The notes: generated by a model not told the origin, from the sequence alone. DNA of 64,000 nucleotides from Trema orientale (GCA_002914845.1 JXTC01000241.1:389916-453915); one strand, 5' to 3'. Numbered from the stretch's first letter, positions 12,832 to 24,689 are shown. A program made the numbers and translations.

Positions 12832-15800
12832 TTATAGAAAAAGACCAACACAAAGTAGAACCAAGTGAGTGGATATGAAAATGAAGTTCCAACTCCAAGC
12901 TTCCGGACCCATCTTTGAAGCATCACTTTTAGGATTGATGGCTGTTTTCCAACGATAATGACAAGAAATTAAACAGTTAGCCAGTTCTGGTTGACAAATA
13001 TGAAATATACCAACACAGTCTTATTTTGTCCAAGCATTAAAAACCTCTACATGATGCAAGTTGTAATAAGTACTTTGTCTAAGCAATAAGAAAACTCGTA
13101 TTCCTTTTTTATCGATGTCTGATTTCCGTACCAAGAAGACTCAAGTATTCAAAATCTGAAATGAAACAATTCATCGAAAGAGAATCGAAGACTTAAAGAG
13201 AAATGGTCTAGCTAGTAAGTTGATTTGATGACAAGAGTATAATTGTGTTACTCATCTAGTTGTTTAAACACAGTTGATAATTATGCTTAGATGATAAACT
13301 ATAGATTCTAATGAACTGTAGTCGGTAAACAATCTCATCAAAGAACAACATGAGGATCAAAACAATTCTATACCGTACACAATCTTATATCGTTTTTATT
13401 GTTATTCTCGTATTTCTAGTTATTGTAGTTTTAGGGTTCTGACATTTTTATAAAGCTCATTCATTTTCCGGCTGTTCTTTTTTTGTCAAAATATCATCGT
13501 TCTAACGTTTTGTTTGTCGTTTTTGAATTTTACCATCATTTTCCTTAGACACTGTCGTTTCAAATATTTTTAGCAGTTTTCGTTTTTCTTCATTAAATTA
13601 TTGTCGTTTACTAGTTGCTCCCGTTTTCAGATGTGTCGTTTAACATCTCTTTTTATGTTATTGTTATTGAGTTGTTTAATGTTTTAACCTAAGAAATTCT
13701 AATGAACTGTTACTCAGATAGTCAGATGAATTGCTACACGTTTCTTCCTTTTTCTTTTTTCTTTTTTCTTTTTTCTTTTTATTTTTGTAGTGGTACGAAG
13801 TTTAGGAATGAAAATCAACGTAGTTAGTTAGAGAGTAATGTAGAGGAAAATCACCTGAACAAGTGGAGTCCGAGTGTAAAGAGGTGAAAATGGTTTGGTT
13901 ATTGTAACCAGCATACGAACAAGTTGTGACATTACAAGTGGCATCACTAGGCGGTGTCGTCGTATTCCCAAAAAATAAACTAGAATCCTTGCACTGTGTG
14001 GAAGGACATACGGGCCAGTTGCTATTGGTTGAGTTAAGTTGAGATGCCTCACATTGTAAGCTACAAATTTACACCAAAAATCTGAATTAATTAAATTTAT
14101 TATTTAAAAAAAAAAACCCAAAAACTTACGAATGTCAATATGATAACAACAATGATTAATATCAGAACAATGTGATAGTGAAAATGGACTCACTTCCAAC
14201 TTTTGGTAGAGTCACAATTGCATTTGACGCAGTCATGAGCAGTCAAAGCGTAGGTCCCATTGGGCACAAGGAGAGGGCTGTCCAACGAGTCATTCCTTAC
14301 TGAAGATGAGCAAGCTGCATCCAAATGGAACCTTTTATTAATATTCATAAACACAAAATGATATGAGGTCAAAGATTATTAATTAAATCCTGTAAGGGCG
14401 AAACAAGTAGCCATAGCTTTAATCTTATAATGAACAAACTGGAAGTAAATTCAAGGGCTTCTTAGCCAAATGGCCGAATTTTGTATTCATGTTTAAAAGA
14501 TAACCATTTTTAATGAAAACCATTTTTCAAACACCACTAAAAAATTGCCCAATTCATTAAAATATTTTGCGAAATTGCGAAGTTAATCAAAAAAGACAAA
14601 AATGCATCAGCTTTTGAATTTTTATATGTTTATAAAAATATATATATATAAATTGATAAACTTAATATAATATTAATATACTAAAACATAATAATTGATC
14701 TATTAATATGAAATGGATACATTAATTAAAAAAAAAATTGTTATGCTGATATAAAATTGACATAAAAAATTGATCTACCGAAAAACAGCTATTTTGCAAC
14801 AAATATATAGGAAAACGGATATTTATTAAATATGTCCAAAAAAAAAAACGTCATCTCCAGAAACAATGTGAAAAAATGGACATTTTCTATAAATAATTTA
14901 AATGGGACTTGGTCCCTGAATAAAATTGAGTTAGTTTTGTATTTAGTTCAGTTAACTTTTAAGAGTAGTGATAGGGACACCAAAATCTTGCACCAAACAC
15001 TCATACCAAATGATGTGGCCTACATTTCAACTACTTTTTATTTTAGAGTGAGACCACACTATTGAAAATTATAAGGCTGAAAGTGATGTCACATCACTGG
15101 TATAATTTTTTGGTGTATAATTTTGGTGTCCCTATCATTACTCAACTTTTAAATCAATTCAAATTTTAATTAAAAATTTTCAATTCCCCTTCTAATCTTT
15201 TTTATCTTTCTAGAATTCTAACTCTATCCCTCACAAACAGAGCACATGGTTTGCATATGCTACAATCTGGATATGGATCGATCGAAAAACTTGTTTATAT
15301 AGTCTCCGTTTAATATTGCACCAGTTTGAAGCAGATAAACAAAGTAAGGAAAATTCTTCAAGTCACGTGACAACCATGTAAGCTATAGAATGGACCCACC
15401 TATTTGATATCTCTCACACACAAGCTAAAGCTGCCAAGTGAGTAATGAATGTTCTGCTGTAGTGTCTAATGCCGCATAATGTATCAGTTTGTTATTGACA
15501 AACACTATATAATGTGTCTGTTATTGGCACCACATAACGTGTGAGTTTATTACTGACAAATTATAGTTAGTCTTTAAGAACCCATGTAAAACTCAGTTTA
15601 TTAATTAGAATTATCCAATCACACGTCATATGATGCCTAACATCACATAATGTGAAGTGCTAATTTGTTAAAATTATAATTTGTTTATAGATGGAACTAT
15701 ATTAGACTCAATTTATTAATTAAAATTAATGAAGTACACGCCATTGCCAATGATATTGCTTCCACTAATTGCTAACACTTGTCATTGGTCTCCACCACTA

Positions 15801-17698
15801 AAAAGATAAACAATTGTTAATTTTATACTGTGTATGAGTGGAACAAACTGGCGTAATGAATCAATCAAAACTAGCAGCACCCACGCTCTTGTGGGTCACT
15901 ACCAGTGGTACTAGGCCAGTAAGAAAAAGAAGAAAATAATAGGCCACTTTTTTTTTTTTTGGCTGGGTAAACAATAGGCCACTTGATGAAACTAGTTGGT
16001 TGGTAAAGGAAACTGAATAGTGAATATTGATTATTATTTCTGGGGGGAAAAGGTTGACAAAATAAAGAGCTATAACTTAACCAATGCGTGCCCGAATGAC
16101 ACGTGACAAAGAATTGGAGAATTGGGACTCATGGCCGAAATTTCTTAAGATCATTGTAAAATGTCTACTTTTTTCACATTCAGATATCTCAGTTAAACTT
16201 ATTTATCAGATATTAACTGACTGATATACCAAACGTAAACTTAAAAATAAATAAATAAATAAAAATAAAAAATGAAGTGCCCAAAGGCCAAAAAGGCCAA
16301 AACAGACAAACACTCAAATTTCCCCCAAAGAATTTAGTGCCTTTTGTTTTTTTATTTTTGTCTGTATTAATAAGGGTTTCTAACACTTATACTTACAAAA
16401 ACCGAAAAGAATTACAAAAATACGGAAGTTAGGTTTTTTTCCAATTTTGTACGGTTTTAATTAGGGAAATATCACTTTTTAAAAAATATTTAGAAAATTA
16501 CCATTTTTAAAATAGTTATTGGTTACCGGTTTCTGAAAACTGGTTACTGGAAACTGGTTATAAGTTATATACTAGTTATAAATATCTTCGATTACTAGTT
16601 CCTAGTTTCTAGAAATTTGTTACTATTTTAAAAAATAGTATTTTCATAAATATTTTTTAAAAAATGATATTTTTCTAATAAAAACCGTACCGCAATAAAA
16701 AATACAAAAGCACCGTATTTTTCCAATTTTTTTTTAGAAACACCGTATATTTTCTAATTTCCCCTATTAATAATAATCCAACTTGTCCCGCACCCACACA
16801 GCCCAACCCATTCAACCATCCAAGTCCATTTTGTAATACACACATGTAAAACATATTTATATATATGATAGCGATATGACTAAATACTGTTAAACAAAAA
16901 ATATATATTTAAAAATATCGAACTTTTTAAATTGTTTTATGTGATTCACTCATTCACCTAAAATCTCAAACAATAATAGCGAAAACAATAATAATAATAA
17001 GTGGAATCGAAAGCAAGAAGAAATTACGAACCTCGGAGAGGAACGTCGAGGACTTGACCAGCGAGAAGATCACTAGCATTGGTCATCCCATTGAGCTCCA
17101 GTAACGTCACATTAGTGGTACCAAATCTCTGAGCAATCTCCTCCACCGTGCTCCCAGACTGCACCACGTGTCCATAATGGACCACCTGGGTCCCATTCAC
17201 CGGCTCACAGCTACACGGCAGGGGAATCTTCAGCTTCTGCCCGACCGTAATCAAGTTCGGGTCGGGTACGCCGCTAGCGGCGGCGATCTGTTGAAACGTC
17301 ACCAGAGCCGCGAAAACGTCCCTGGCTATGTGGTCGAGGCCGTCTCCGTCCTTAACGGCGTAGACGGGGACGCCGTCAGAGACGCCGCTCCCGTTAACGC
17401 AGGCGCAGGGGAACGGGATCTTGATCGTCTGGTTCGCGGCTACAACCCGGCTCGGTGGGGTCGAGGTCGGGTAGTTGTTCGCGCCGAGGAGCGCGTTGAG
17501 GTTCTCGACGCCGAACCGGGTTTTGATGACGGAAAGGGCTGTGGCGTTGGGAACCTTGTAGTCCACCAGGCCTTGACACGTGGCCTTGGTATTGCTGCAC
17601 TTGAAGGCCCCCGGCGCTGGTTGGGCCGCGAGATGCGCCAGGAGGTGGACCGAGATTAGGAACAGGCCGAGGAGAATCGCCGGAGAAGTGGAACCCAT
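12832..17698 (-). CDS. LYM2: LysM-domain GPI-anchored protein, LYM2-like, 4 exons, 367 aa
   Basis: Exons in transcript order: 17032-17698, 14194-14314, 13855-14060, 12832-12941. Phase closes to 368 codons. Residues 1-26 form a signal peptide ending LAAQ. Three LysM-type repeats follow near 45-95, 111-158 and 174-219, separated by the CxC pairs typical of the family (CAC at 98-100, CSC at 162-164). A Cys-rich segment follows (SSVRNDSLDSPLLVPNGTYA, then CVKCNC). The C-terminus (NFIFISTHLVLLCVGLFL) is a hydrophobic tail expected of a GPI-attachment signal, with no kinase domain. Arabidopsis LYM2 and rice CEBiP are plasma-membrane chitin-binding proteins; LYM2 controls plasmodesmal closure. Chitin binding here is inferred. 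There are many N-glycosylation sequons. Intron 1 is 2.7 kb and carries MITEs. The first exon is much more GC-rich than its surroundings. Confidence 0.9.
14470..14850. repeat. AT-rich diverged repeat in LYM2 intron 1
   Basis: Short related segments such as AACCATTTTTAATGAAAACC and later A/T-rich counterparts in inverted orientation suggest an old foldback element. Its boundaries cannot be set by eye. Confidence 0.25.
14963..15143. mobile_element. Mutator-like MITE, 181 bp, in LYM2 intron 1
   Basis: The terminal inverted repeat is 24 bp with one mismatch: the left end starts GAGTAGTGATAGGGACACC and the reverse complement of the right end starts GAGTAATGATAGGGACACC. It is flanked by a perfect 9-bp target-site duplication AACTTTTAA at 14954-14962 and 15144-15152. 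A 9-bp duplication is characteristic of Mutator-type transposition. There is no coding capacity, so it is non-autonomous. It lies in the intron and leaves the gene frame intact. Confidence 0.82.
16433..16735. mobile_element. Foldback element with internal GGTTAC-type repeats
   Basis: The left arm (TTGTACGGTTTTAATTAGGG then AAATATCAC) and the right arm (reverse complement GGTACGGTTTTTATTAGAAA then AATATCAT) are inverted over roughly 45 bp. The centre holds several copies of ACTGGTTAC/GGTTACCGG-like units. It is inside LYM2 intron 1. A related layout occurs at 25935-26262. No coding capacity. The superfamily is not identified. Confidence 0.55.
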
Positions 17699-18100
17699 TT
17701 TACGGAGTGACTGGCTGGTTTGGTTTTCTGTTGAGGGGTTTTGGGTACTGAGGACAGAGAGAGAGAGAGGAAATGGAGATTTTAATGGGCTTAAGTGGGC
17801 CCAGTGGAGTGAGCTGGAGGTTTGGGAGGGTTCACTTTCTAGGTTCTATTTATGTTTGGTAAAAGGGTATGAAAACAAAGAAAACAAGAAGATGAAGATG
17901 AAGATGTGAACAGAAAAAAAAAAAGGTAAAAAGGCAAAGAGAGAAGAGGAGGTATTGAAGAGTTGGATAAAGGGCTATCTATAAACGGAGAAGATAGACT
18001 TGTAAGACTTTGACTCGTTGACGATGACTTAGCTGGAATTAAAAATGCAAGTGGGAAAGCTCAGGGGAAAAAAAAAAGACCCGAACTTTCTTCTCTTGTT
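17699..18100 (-). promoter_or_regulatory. LYM2 5' flank with W-box-like motifs
   Basis: Immediately upstream of the start codon is a GA-rich tract (plus strand, 17755-17772), a likely CT-rich 5' UTR on the coding strand. TTGACT at 18010-18015 and TTGACG at 18018-18023 are tightly paired; TTGACY is the WRKY-factor W-box core. This is compatible with pathogen-inducible expression, inferred from motifs only. Confidence 0.4.
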
Positions 18101-19760
18101 TTAACTTTCGGGCCAATAAGAGAGGTTTATAAGGTTCCTTGTACTGTCGTTTCCGGTTCCTGGTATTAATTTTTCAGATGACCACTCTTTTATACCATAT
18201 TGTTTCACCACGTGGTACAACGAAGTACTTTTTTTTATTATTAAAATATGAGATAGTTAAAACTCTTTATTCTTTATGGAAAGAAAATGGAGAACAGTAA
18301 AAAAATCATCTTTTGTCCATACATGCCAAATAGTGATAAGACTAAGAAGAGTGGAATACTTTTGTTATTTACGCAAACTGAAAAAATAAATCTACGTATG
18401 TTGCTTTAAACTAAGAGATATTTTGTCAATTTTGAAAAGAAGTATGTATTCACTTTACCAAATTAACATCGTCCTCAGGGGCCAGGGCCGTTTCCGTTTA
18501 GTGCTTTGCAACCACGGCAGGGCTGGCGAAGTGTGTTCCATTGACTTCTCTCCAGTGCAAACTTCAACGTAGGTTTCGGTCCAGACTAGTGTGTCTTGTC
18601 TTTACAGTTTTTAATGGCCATTTAATTCGCTAAATCATGAATAGAAAGATAAAAAGGAAGAGAAATAATTTCCCACGAAATTAAATAGCTAAAGAGTGTT
18701 TTTTTTTTTTTTGGTGGAAGGATAAATTAGGTGGAGGGTCAATTGATGCATTGTTTGACGCGCAAATGCGCCGCCATTGACTATTATCCTACATAGAATG
18801 ACAAATGGCCCGCCAAACAAATAAAGATTTGACTTGAGTTGCCATCTTATATAAGTTTCATTAAATTATAGTCTACTAAACCAAACCCAAATACCAACTA
18901 AATAAAATTATCATGTAACATCTTATTTAATTTTCAATTGCTTTTCCTTCTGTTACATCGCACACATAGATCACAAGCAGGATATGTTGAGCATATTCTA
19001 AAACCATATAGCCATAGAAAAAGTCATTTCCTATTGGAAATCAATGCTTCATTGCACGAGTCTCGTGTTCTCACAAGTATCCCCTTTCATGTGGGTCAAA
19101 ATTGATTATTATTCGTGTCGTCCTCGTCCTGGGTTTTCACGGTTCATAATTAGTACCCTTTCTTCGACGGCAAATGCCCTTCTTGGAGTCGTTAGTTTAG
19201 CAAACCGCAGACAAGACTACAACCAGTGTGAGTCAATTCTTTTGCGGAAACAGAGTCCTCAGCGTCAATCACGCTTGTCGCCGCAAAAAGAGTCCAATTT
19301 GAAAAATCGAAACCACATGTTGTATGTTTTTCTAATTGAAGAAAACCGTGTCTTGTCGCCTCAGTTCAGCTGCCATGCCTTGTAAAATCAAACTGGACTG
19401 CATGGTCCATGCATTAAGACCATTCAAGCGTGTGAATTATAAATATCAGAGACGAGTAAAAAAAAAAATTGACGAACTAAACAAAGAATAGAAGTATGTA
19501 TCGACTATCGACACTGTAAGACAAACAAAGAATAGAAGTATGTATCGACTATCGACACTGTAAGACAAAGGTTCATACTCTCTACGACAAAAACCTGTTA
19601 TTAGCCAAAATTAATTCATCATATGATATCACCATGTTTGAAACTTCTGTGCTATGGAAAGTTCCTACAAAATCTAGAGCAAACCAAAAAGGAGCTGATT
19701 TGTGGATTCAAGAAGGTAACTGGCCCGAGAACATTATTTACCTCTTTTTCTCAAGGATCC
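18101..19760. other. Intergenic region between the LYM2 and GPAT9 genes
   Basis: No exon recognised. It contains a somewhat more GC-rich stretch at 18480-18600 of unknown nature, a 113-codon open frame at 19044-19385 (+) matching nothing I recognise, and the 44-bp tandem duplication listed separately. The GPAT9 3' UTR ends somewhere near 19760-19899. Confidence 0.5.
19479..19567. repeat. 44-bp tandem duplication
   Basis: The unit, beginning AAACAAAGAATAGAAGTATG and ending CACTGTAAGAC, occurs twice in perfect tandem with period 44. It lies in the 3' flank of GPAT9. Confidence 0.95.
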
Positions 19761-19899
19761 TTCCCTTCAGACTTCATGCCCAGACTCCCCAAAGGGTAAA
19801 TTGAAATAAACGTATTTACTTAAATGAAGTGAAAACCCAGGAGACACCACGTCTGTTTTGGTAGATACAATTAAACAAGGCAACCAACATATTTTTGCT

Positions 19900-22800
19900 T
19901 CACTTTTCCTCCAGCCGCCGTAGCACTGACTCTGCAAAGCTTTGTTGCCTACACACAAAAAATGAGGAATAAGCCACTTAATTGAAAATTGACCGCATAG
20001 GATCTAAAACAATGTTGATTATTTAAAAGATAAGAAATGTGATTTACTTTCGCTCTCTGTGTTTTGGACTAGGACGAGAATGCTTCAGATATCCATCCCA
20101 AGGAACCATCTTAAGACCTGCCCGAGCAGATATTATGTCCCTCACCCTGAACAAAAGCATGAAGCAAAGATTTAAACAAAATCATAAATTTTTAAGATTG
20201 TTCAAAGACATCGAGATGCCCTTTCCTTGATGCTACAGGCACATGCTTACTTATTACAACCGATTATTTACCTCTCAGCAAACTCAATGGGGGTCTCCCC
20301 TGACCTCATATTTTGGGGCTCCAAATACCACACATCACAAACTACGGCCCATGACGTCATAAGCTGCAGCAGATGCTTTGTGAAGGACTGCCTGCAACAA
20401 AGACATGTTAAATATGCCTCAATGTTTTTGGACAGCGTGTCAAATACCTGAATATCAAATCAACATGACAAAGGTCCACACAGAACTTGACACTGATTAA
20501 TGGTTTTACGTGCCAGGTTGTTCACATATACACACTCATGATAGATTGTTTCATGGATGCATCTGAGTTTAAAAAGATCAGTTGAACAAGGGAACCACTT
20601 TGAAAAGCACATGACAATCAGTAGACTTCAAGAGCAATACACAATAATCAGCTCCTTACTTTCTACTATTCCAGAAAGCATCAACGAAGATTTTATTGTA
20701 CTTGATTGCAACTGGACAAACTGAGCATCCGAGCTCAAATGCACCCTAAACATTATAAACAAATTAAGTCAGAGAAACTTATCAAAGAAATAATAAGTTT
20801 GACAAACTGAAAGCGCCAAATACCCATGATATGAAGTTCAACACTGTCACCAAAAGTCTACCCAGATTACAAAACTAAACTAAAACATGGGACACTAAAA
20901 AGTAATCACAATTACCTTTTTGAACATAACAGTATAGTGGTTATTTACACAAGTTCCTTCAGGGAATATAAGAAGTGGGTTATCAGCCCCCTGCACGTGT
21001 TCCCTTAATCTGAAATGGTATAAAGCCACATTTCAACAACATGAACAGTGTTGAGATAAAAGCATGTTATAAGCAATTTATACTTACTTCCTTGCTACAA
21101 TCTCACGATCCTTTGACTCTGTTCGATTGAACCAAATACAGCCCACACTCTCCAAAATAGTGCTTTGCAACAGTCCTTTACAAGAAAAGTACAAGGAGAA
21201 GACCAAATTATTGCACAAGTATAACGTTGGCAAAAGGAAAATGTGAAGCCTAGTCGGAAAAAAACTGTTAAAAGTTGGTAACGAGAGGAAAAACAGGTAC
21301 TTATAATTTAAATAAGGAAAAAGAGGTATTTATAACTTTTAACTAGTATTTACAATTATATATACACAAGAAGACTCCAAACCCAGTCATTAACTTCGAT
21401 GAGTTCTGTCAATTATTTCACCTCCACAACTCAACTGAATAAGTTTGCAAGCATAGTGGTTTAAACCCTGTCAAAACATTCCCCAATCAAATAGTAACCT
21501 CAATCGTAACAGTATACTTCTGTCATCCTAAGTTATCCATGATAATTAACATATTAGTTTGCAGAACACAGAAATCGCACATTATTTGACAGACTTCTTC
21601 AACACCAGGTTACAATAATAAAAACAGAGTCATTAAGGATTATTCTAAAGTTTATTTACAACTGTATTTGGTAATAAGACTTACCAACCCATCCAGCATG
21701 CTTCTGCATGATGACCGCAAATGCAGTCATCTGTTCTAAGATGATGAAATCAATCATGGAAGTATGATTGGCCACAAAAACCTGCACAAAAGTATGAAAG
21801 AAAGGGTCAAGGCAAACATTCCGACACAGAAGTTGACCGAGTATGCAGTTACAGAACATTTTAGAAAACCTGATTAGGCCGCATGCTAGGCCGTGGTCCA
21901 TGATACTTGACCACCCCAGTCCAAGAGGCGACAAAGAAGCTACAAATTAACTCCACCAAAAACCTCTGAACAGGAAATAGGCACAACCAGGTAAGCAAAA
22001 TCCAGTAGGCGATAGACAAAATTCCACAAAAAACACCCAGAAAAAATTAGAATTTTCACCTCTAACTTCTTCCTCAACCTATCGTGCCCTTTCAATAAGA
22101 AGTGCACCGGAATGTAAGACGACAGGAAAATTATCCATCCTAAAGTCAACACTAGAACCCTGCACAGTGATTAAAGATACATGAACTAGTTGACAAAAGC
22201 TTGTAAAACAACTAATGCAGTTACTTTTGTATACTAAGGGCTTGCTTGGATTCACTTTCGTTTTCTGTTTTTTATTTTTTTAAAACAGAAAAATGGAAAT
22301 TTCTTTTGGAAGTTTGCTTGACAACCTTGTTTTTGTTTTTTGTTTTTAAAAATTGTTACCAAAAATTTCAAAAAAAATGGTAACAAAAAATTTCTAATAC
22401 CTTTATTTTTTAAAACAAATTTCGAAAACAAAAGAACATACGAATACTTGTACACAAATGCGTATATACATATATATATATACATACACAAATATAAGTC
22501 TATATAAATTTTTCTATTATTATTTGTACTTTATTATTTTTGGAAACAAATAATGAAATAAAGTTTGCCAAGTATATTTCTTGTTTATAAAAATTGAAAA
22601 TCAAAACAAAATTTTTATTTATGTTAACAAAAAATTGGAAGTGAATGCAAACAAGCCCTAATTATACACACATACATATATACATAATTATTGAATCATA
22701 CAGTAATGTAAATCCATGACTTCGAGATTTTCAAACTTTAAAAAGGCTCTAACCTCACAGGAAAGAGAATGAAATAGCGAATGACAACTCCGCAACACCA

Positions 22801-23407
22801 TAGCGGAAACAAATAGATATTCCAGTTCCATGGCTCCGGCGGATTCGACTTGAAGCATCGCGTGAATGAATCCTGATTTCATTCACATTCACATTCACAC
22901 TCACAATCATCATGCAAAAATCTCAGTAAAGCAATATCTAGAATATTCTATTTGTCCCAAAAAAAAAAAAAAAAAAAAAGAAGCAAACAAAATATCCGTC
23001 GTCCTAATTCGGCAAAACAAATAAATAATATCAATCGAAAAAATTTAATTGAAACATTAAAAAAAAAAAAAAAAAGTGAGACACAACTTACGTCGACAAT
23101 GGCACCAGCAGCCTCGGTTAGAGTCGGCGAAATATCAAGCAAATCACGACTAAGAAACCCAAAAAAAATAAAAAAATAAAATTAATCGGAGTGACATAAT
23201 TTCTCTAGTTGATTTTCCCGAGAAACAAACAGAATATGCAATAAAGAAAGAGAGAGAGAGAGAGATTTAGGGAATGATTTACAGGCGAAGCTTGCCGCGA
23301 GGTTCTTGTTGAATGGAGGATCCGGAAGGGAGGTAATCCTCGATATTGGGTCGATCCAGGTCCAATTCGGAGCTCGAAGGCCTGAGCGTCCCAGTGGTGC
23401 TACTCAT
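19900..23407 (-). CDS. GPAT9: Glycerol-3-phosphate acyltransferase GPAT9, 12 exons, 376 aa
   Basis: Exons in transcript order: 23283-23407, 23092-23149, 22754-22872, 22060-22159, 21870-21965, 21685-21781, 21088-21175, 20916-21009, 20660-20745, 20272-20391, 20048-20146, 19900-19948. All introns are GT-AG and the total is 377 codons with stop, equal to Arabidopsis GPAT9. GPAT9 is the ER enzyme that acylates glycerol-3-phosphate at sn-1, the first step of membrane-lipid and oil assembly. Acyltransferase block I (HX4D) is NHTSMID at 171-177 and the glycerophosphate-binding block is FPEGTC at 243-248. Hydrophobic segments near 80-105 and 136-150 fit membrane anchoring. Similarity to the recalled Arabidopsis protein is very high along the whole length. 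The start is the ATG before SSTTGTLRPSSSELDLD, the conserved N-terminus, not the longer upstream open frame. Confidence 0.96.
22238..22658. mobile_element. Tourist/PIF-Harbinger-like MITE, 421 bp, in GPAT9 intron 3
   Basis: The left end begins GGGCTTGCTTGGATTCACTT. The reverse complement of the right end begins GGGCTTGTTTGCATTCACTT, giving two mismatches in 20. It is flanked by the 3-bp duplication TAA (22235-22237, 22659-22661), the target type used by PIF/Harbinger elements. The interior is AT-rich with long A/T-rich inverted segments and no transposase. Confidence 0.78.
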
Positions 23408-24240
23408 CTTGCTTCGATTTTTCGTTTTTCGTTTTTGCTTATGCGGTGTGTGTCTTTTTTTAGGCGTTCTTCTCTCGCTTTCACTCTTTTTATACCCCAA
23501 TTTCTTTTCACGCAATCCAAAGCAGCTTGGCCATTTCTCCCATCTGCTTTCTAGTTTCTCTCCAGGGCTTTTTTTTTTTCACTCTCTTTTTTTAATTTTA
23601 TTATTATTTCAATTTCCACAGAAAATAATATAAAGTTCGATTTTCGTGTGGATTGTACAAAATTAACGAAGGTCCTTCCGCTAAAAAAAGATATATACAA
23701 TTCATTTATTGTCATTGTACGCATCTCTAGTGAACAAAATAAAGAATAGGAACTACTTGTTTCGGAGAAAAAAAAAAAAGAAAAAAATTAACAACATTTT
23801 TTTTTGGTTGTTGGCTTGGCTGCTTCTGTGGGTAATAGTACACAAGTAATAGTCAAACTTTTGAGTAGAATTGGTATAATTTGGTGGACAAATTGTGGTA
23901 TCTCAGTTACATATGTTGTTATGTAATAGGTGTATGTATCTTCCTAAGTTGGTGACTTTTTAATTTGTTCCATTCTACAGGGCAAATGTGTTCCTTCGAA
24001 ATTATCGACTTTAAAAAAAAAAAAAAAAAAAACAGAAACGAATCTAATAAACGTTTTGAAAAAAAATGAAAAAAAAGAATAATAATAACAATCAAAAAAG
24101 GCCATTACAGCCGAAGTTGTTCACCCAATAGCATCCTTATGGCCCATGCCCATATATTATGGATTGGGTTTTTCACATGCTTGTGATAGGGATTGAACAG
24201 TGAACACCCCTAAACAGCTAAACCCCAAGGTAGTATCGGT
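23408..24240. other. GPAT9 5' flank
   Basis: Pyrimidine-rich on the plus strand near the gene, with poly-T and poly-A tracts at about 23570, 23770 and 24012-24031. It presumably holds the GPAT9 promoter and 5' UTR. No clear TATA box or coding exon was seen. Confidence 0.4.
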
Positions 24241-24260
24241 AGCATTTGATTCATGGAATT

Positions 24261-24447
24261 TTTTTTTTTTTTTTGATAATAAAAAGAGCGGATGGGATCC
24301 CAGTGGCGGGTCACTTCCCAGAGCCACCCCCATTCGGTTGGGCTCCCAAAGGCGACGTGGGGACTCGAACTCAGGACCTCACCCTCCCTAAGTGAGAGAA
24401 GGCCTTAAAGTCGAGCTCCTTGCCACTTCGACCACTCCCTTGGGAGT
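24261..24447 (-). mobile_element. tRNA-derived SINE (first), 187 bp
   Basis: Read on the minus strand it starts near GGGAGTGGTCGAAGTGGC, an RNA polymerase III A-box-like TGGTCGAAGTGG. The B-box-like AGTTCGAGTCC follows, then a tRNA-unrelated body, ending in a poly-A tail (poly-T on plus, 24261-24274). It is flanked by a perfect 12-bp target-site duplication ATTCATGGAATT at 24249-24260 and 24448-24459. Structure and duplication are those of a retroposed SINE. Confidence 0.87.
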
Positions 24448-24490
24448 ATTCATGGAATTAAACTATAATGATAATGAGAATCGTATAGAA

Positions 24491-24618
24491 AACCCACGAG
24501 CAATAGCTCGTGTGGCCAAGACTCTCCTCGAAGAGCATGAGGTGTGGGGTGCAAAACCCCACCCTCGCCCCCCCCCCAACTGAAACATTGTAACCGACGA
24601 TTAAACCAAAAAAAAAAA
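24491..24618 (+). mobile_element. tRNA-derived SINE (second), about 128 bp
   Basis: It starts AACCCACGAGCAATAGCTCG, with an A-box-like TAGCTCGTGTGG and a B-box-like GGTGCAAAACC, and ends in an A tail. It is flanked by a perfect 17-bp duplication ATGAGAATCGTATAGAA at 24474-24490 and 24619-24635. Its orientation is opposite to the first SINE and its sequence is different, so it belongs to another family. It is also close to the minimal size for a plant SINE. Confidence 0.87.
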
Positions 24619-24689
24619 ATGAGAATCGTATAGAATAGTCATAAAAGAAATAAAATGATGGGCTTTAAGCCCAATGTTTGAATTTTAGA

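Noticed and set aside
17168..17659. Plus-strand open frame of 163 codons
   Set aside because: Antisense to the GC-rich first exon of the LYM2-like gene, whose signal peptide and LysM repeats are clear.
19044..19385. 113-codon open frame (+)
   Set aside because: No recognisable motif or splice context; probably chance.
24330..24445. A tRNA gene on the minus strand
   Set aside because: It has A- and B-box-like motifs but no full cloverleaf or anticodon arm that I can fold, and it has a poly-A tail and target duplications; it is a SINE.
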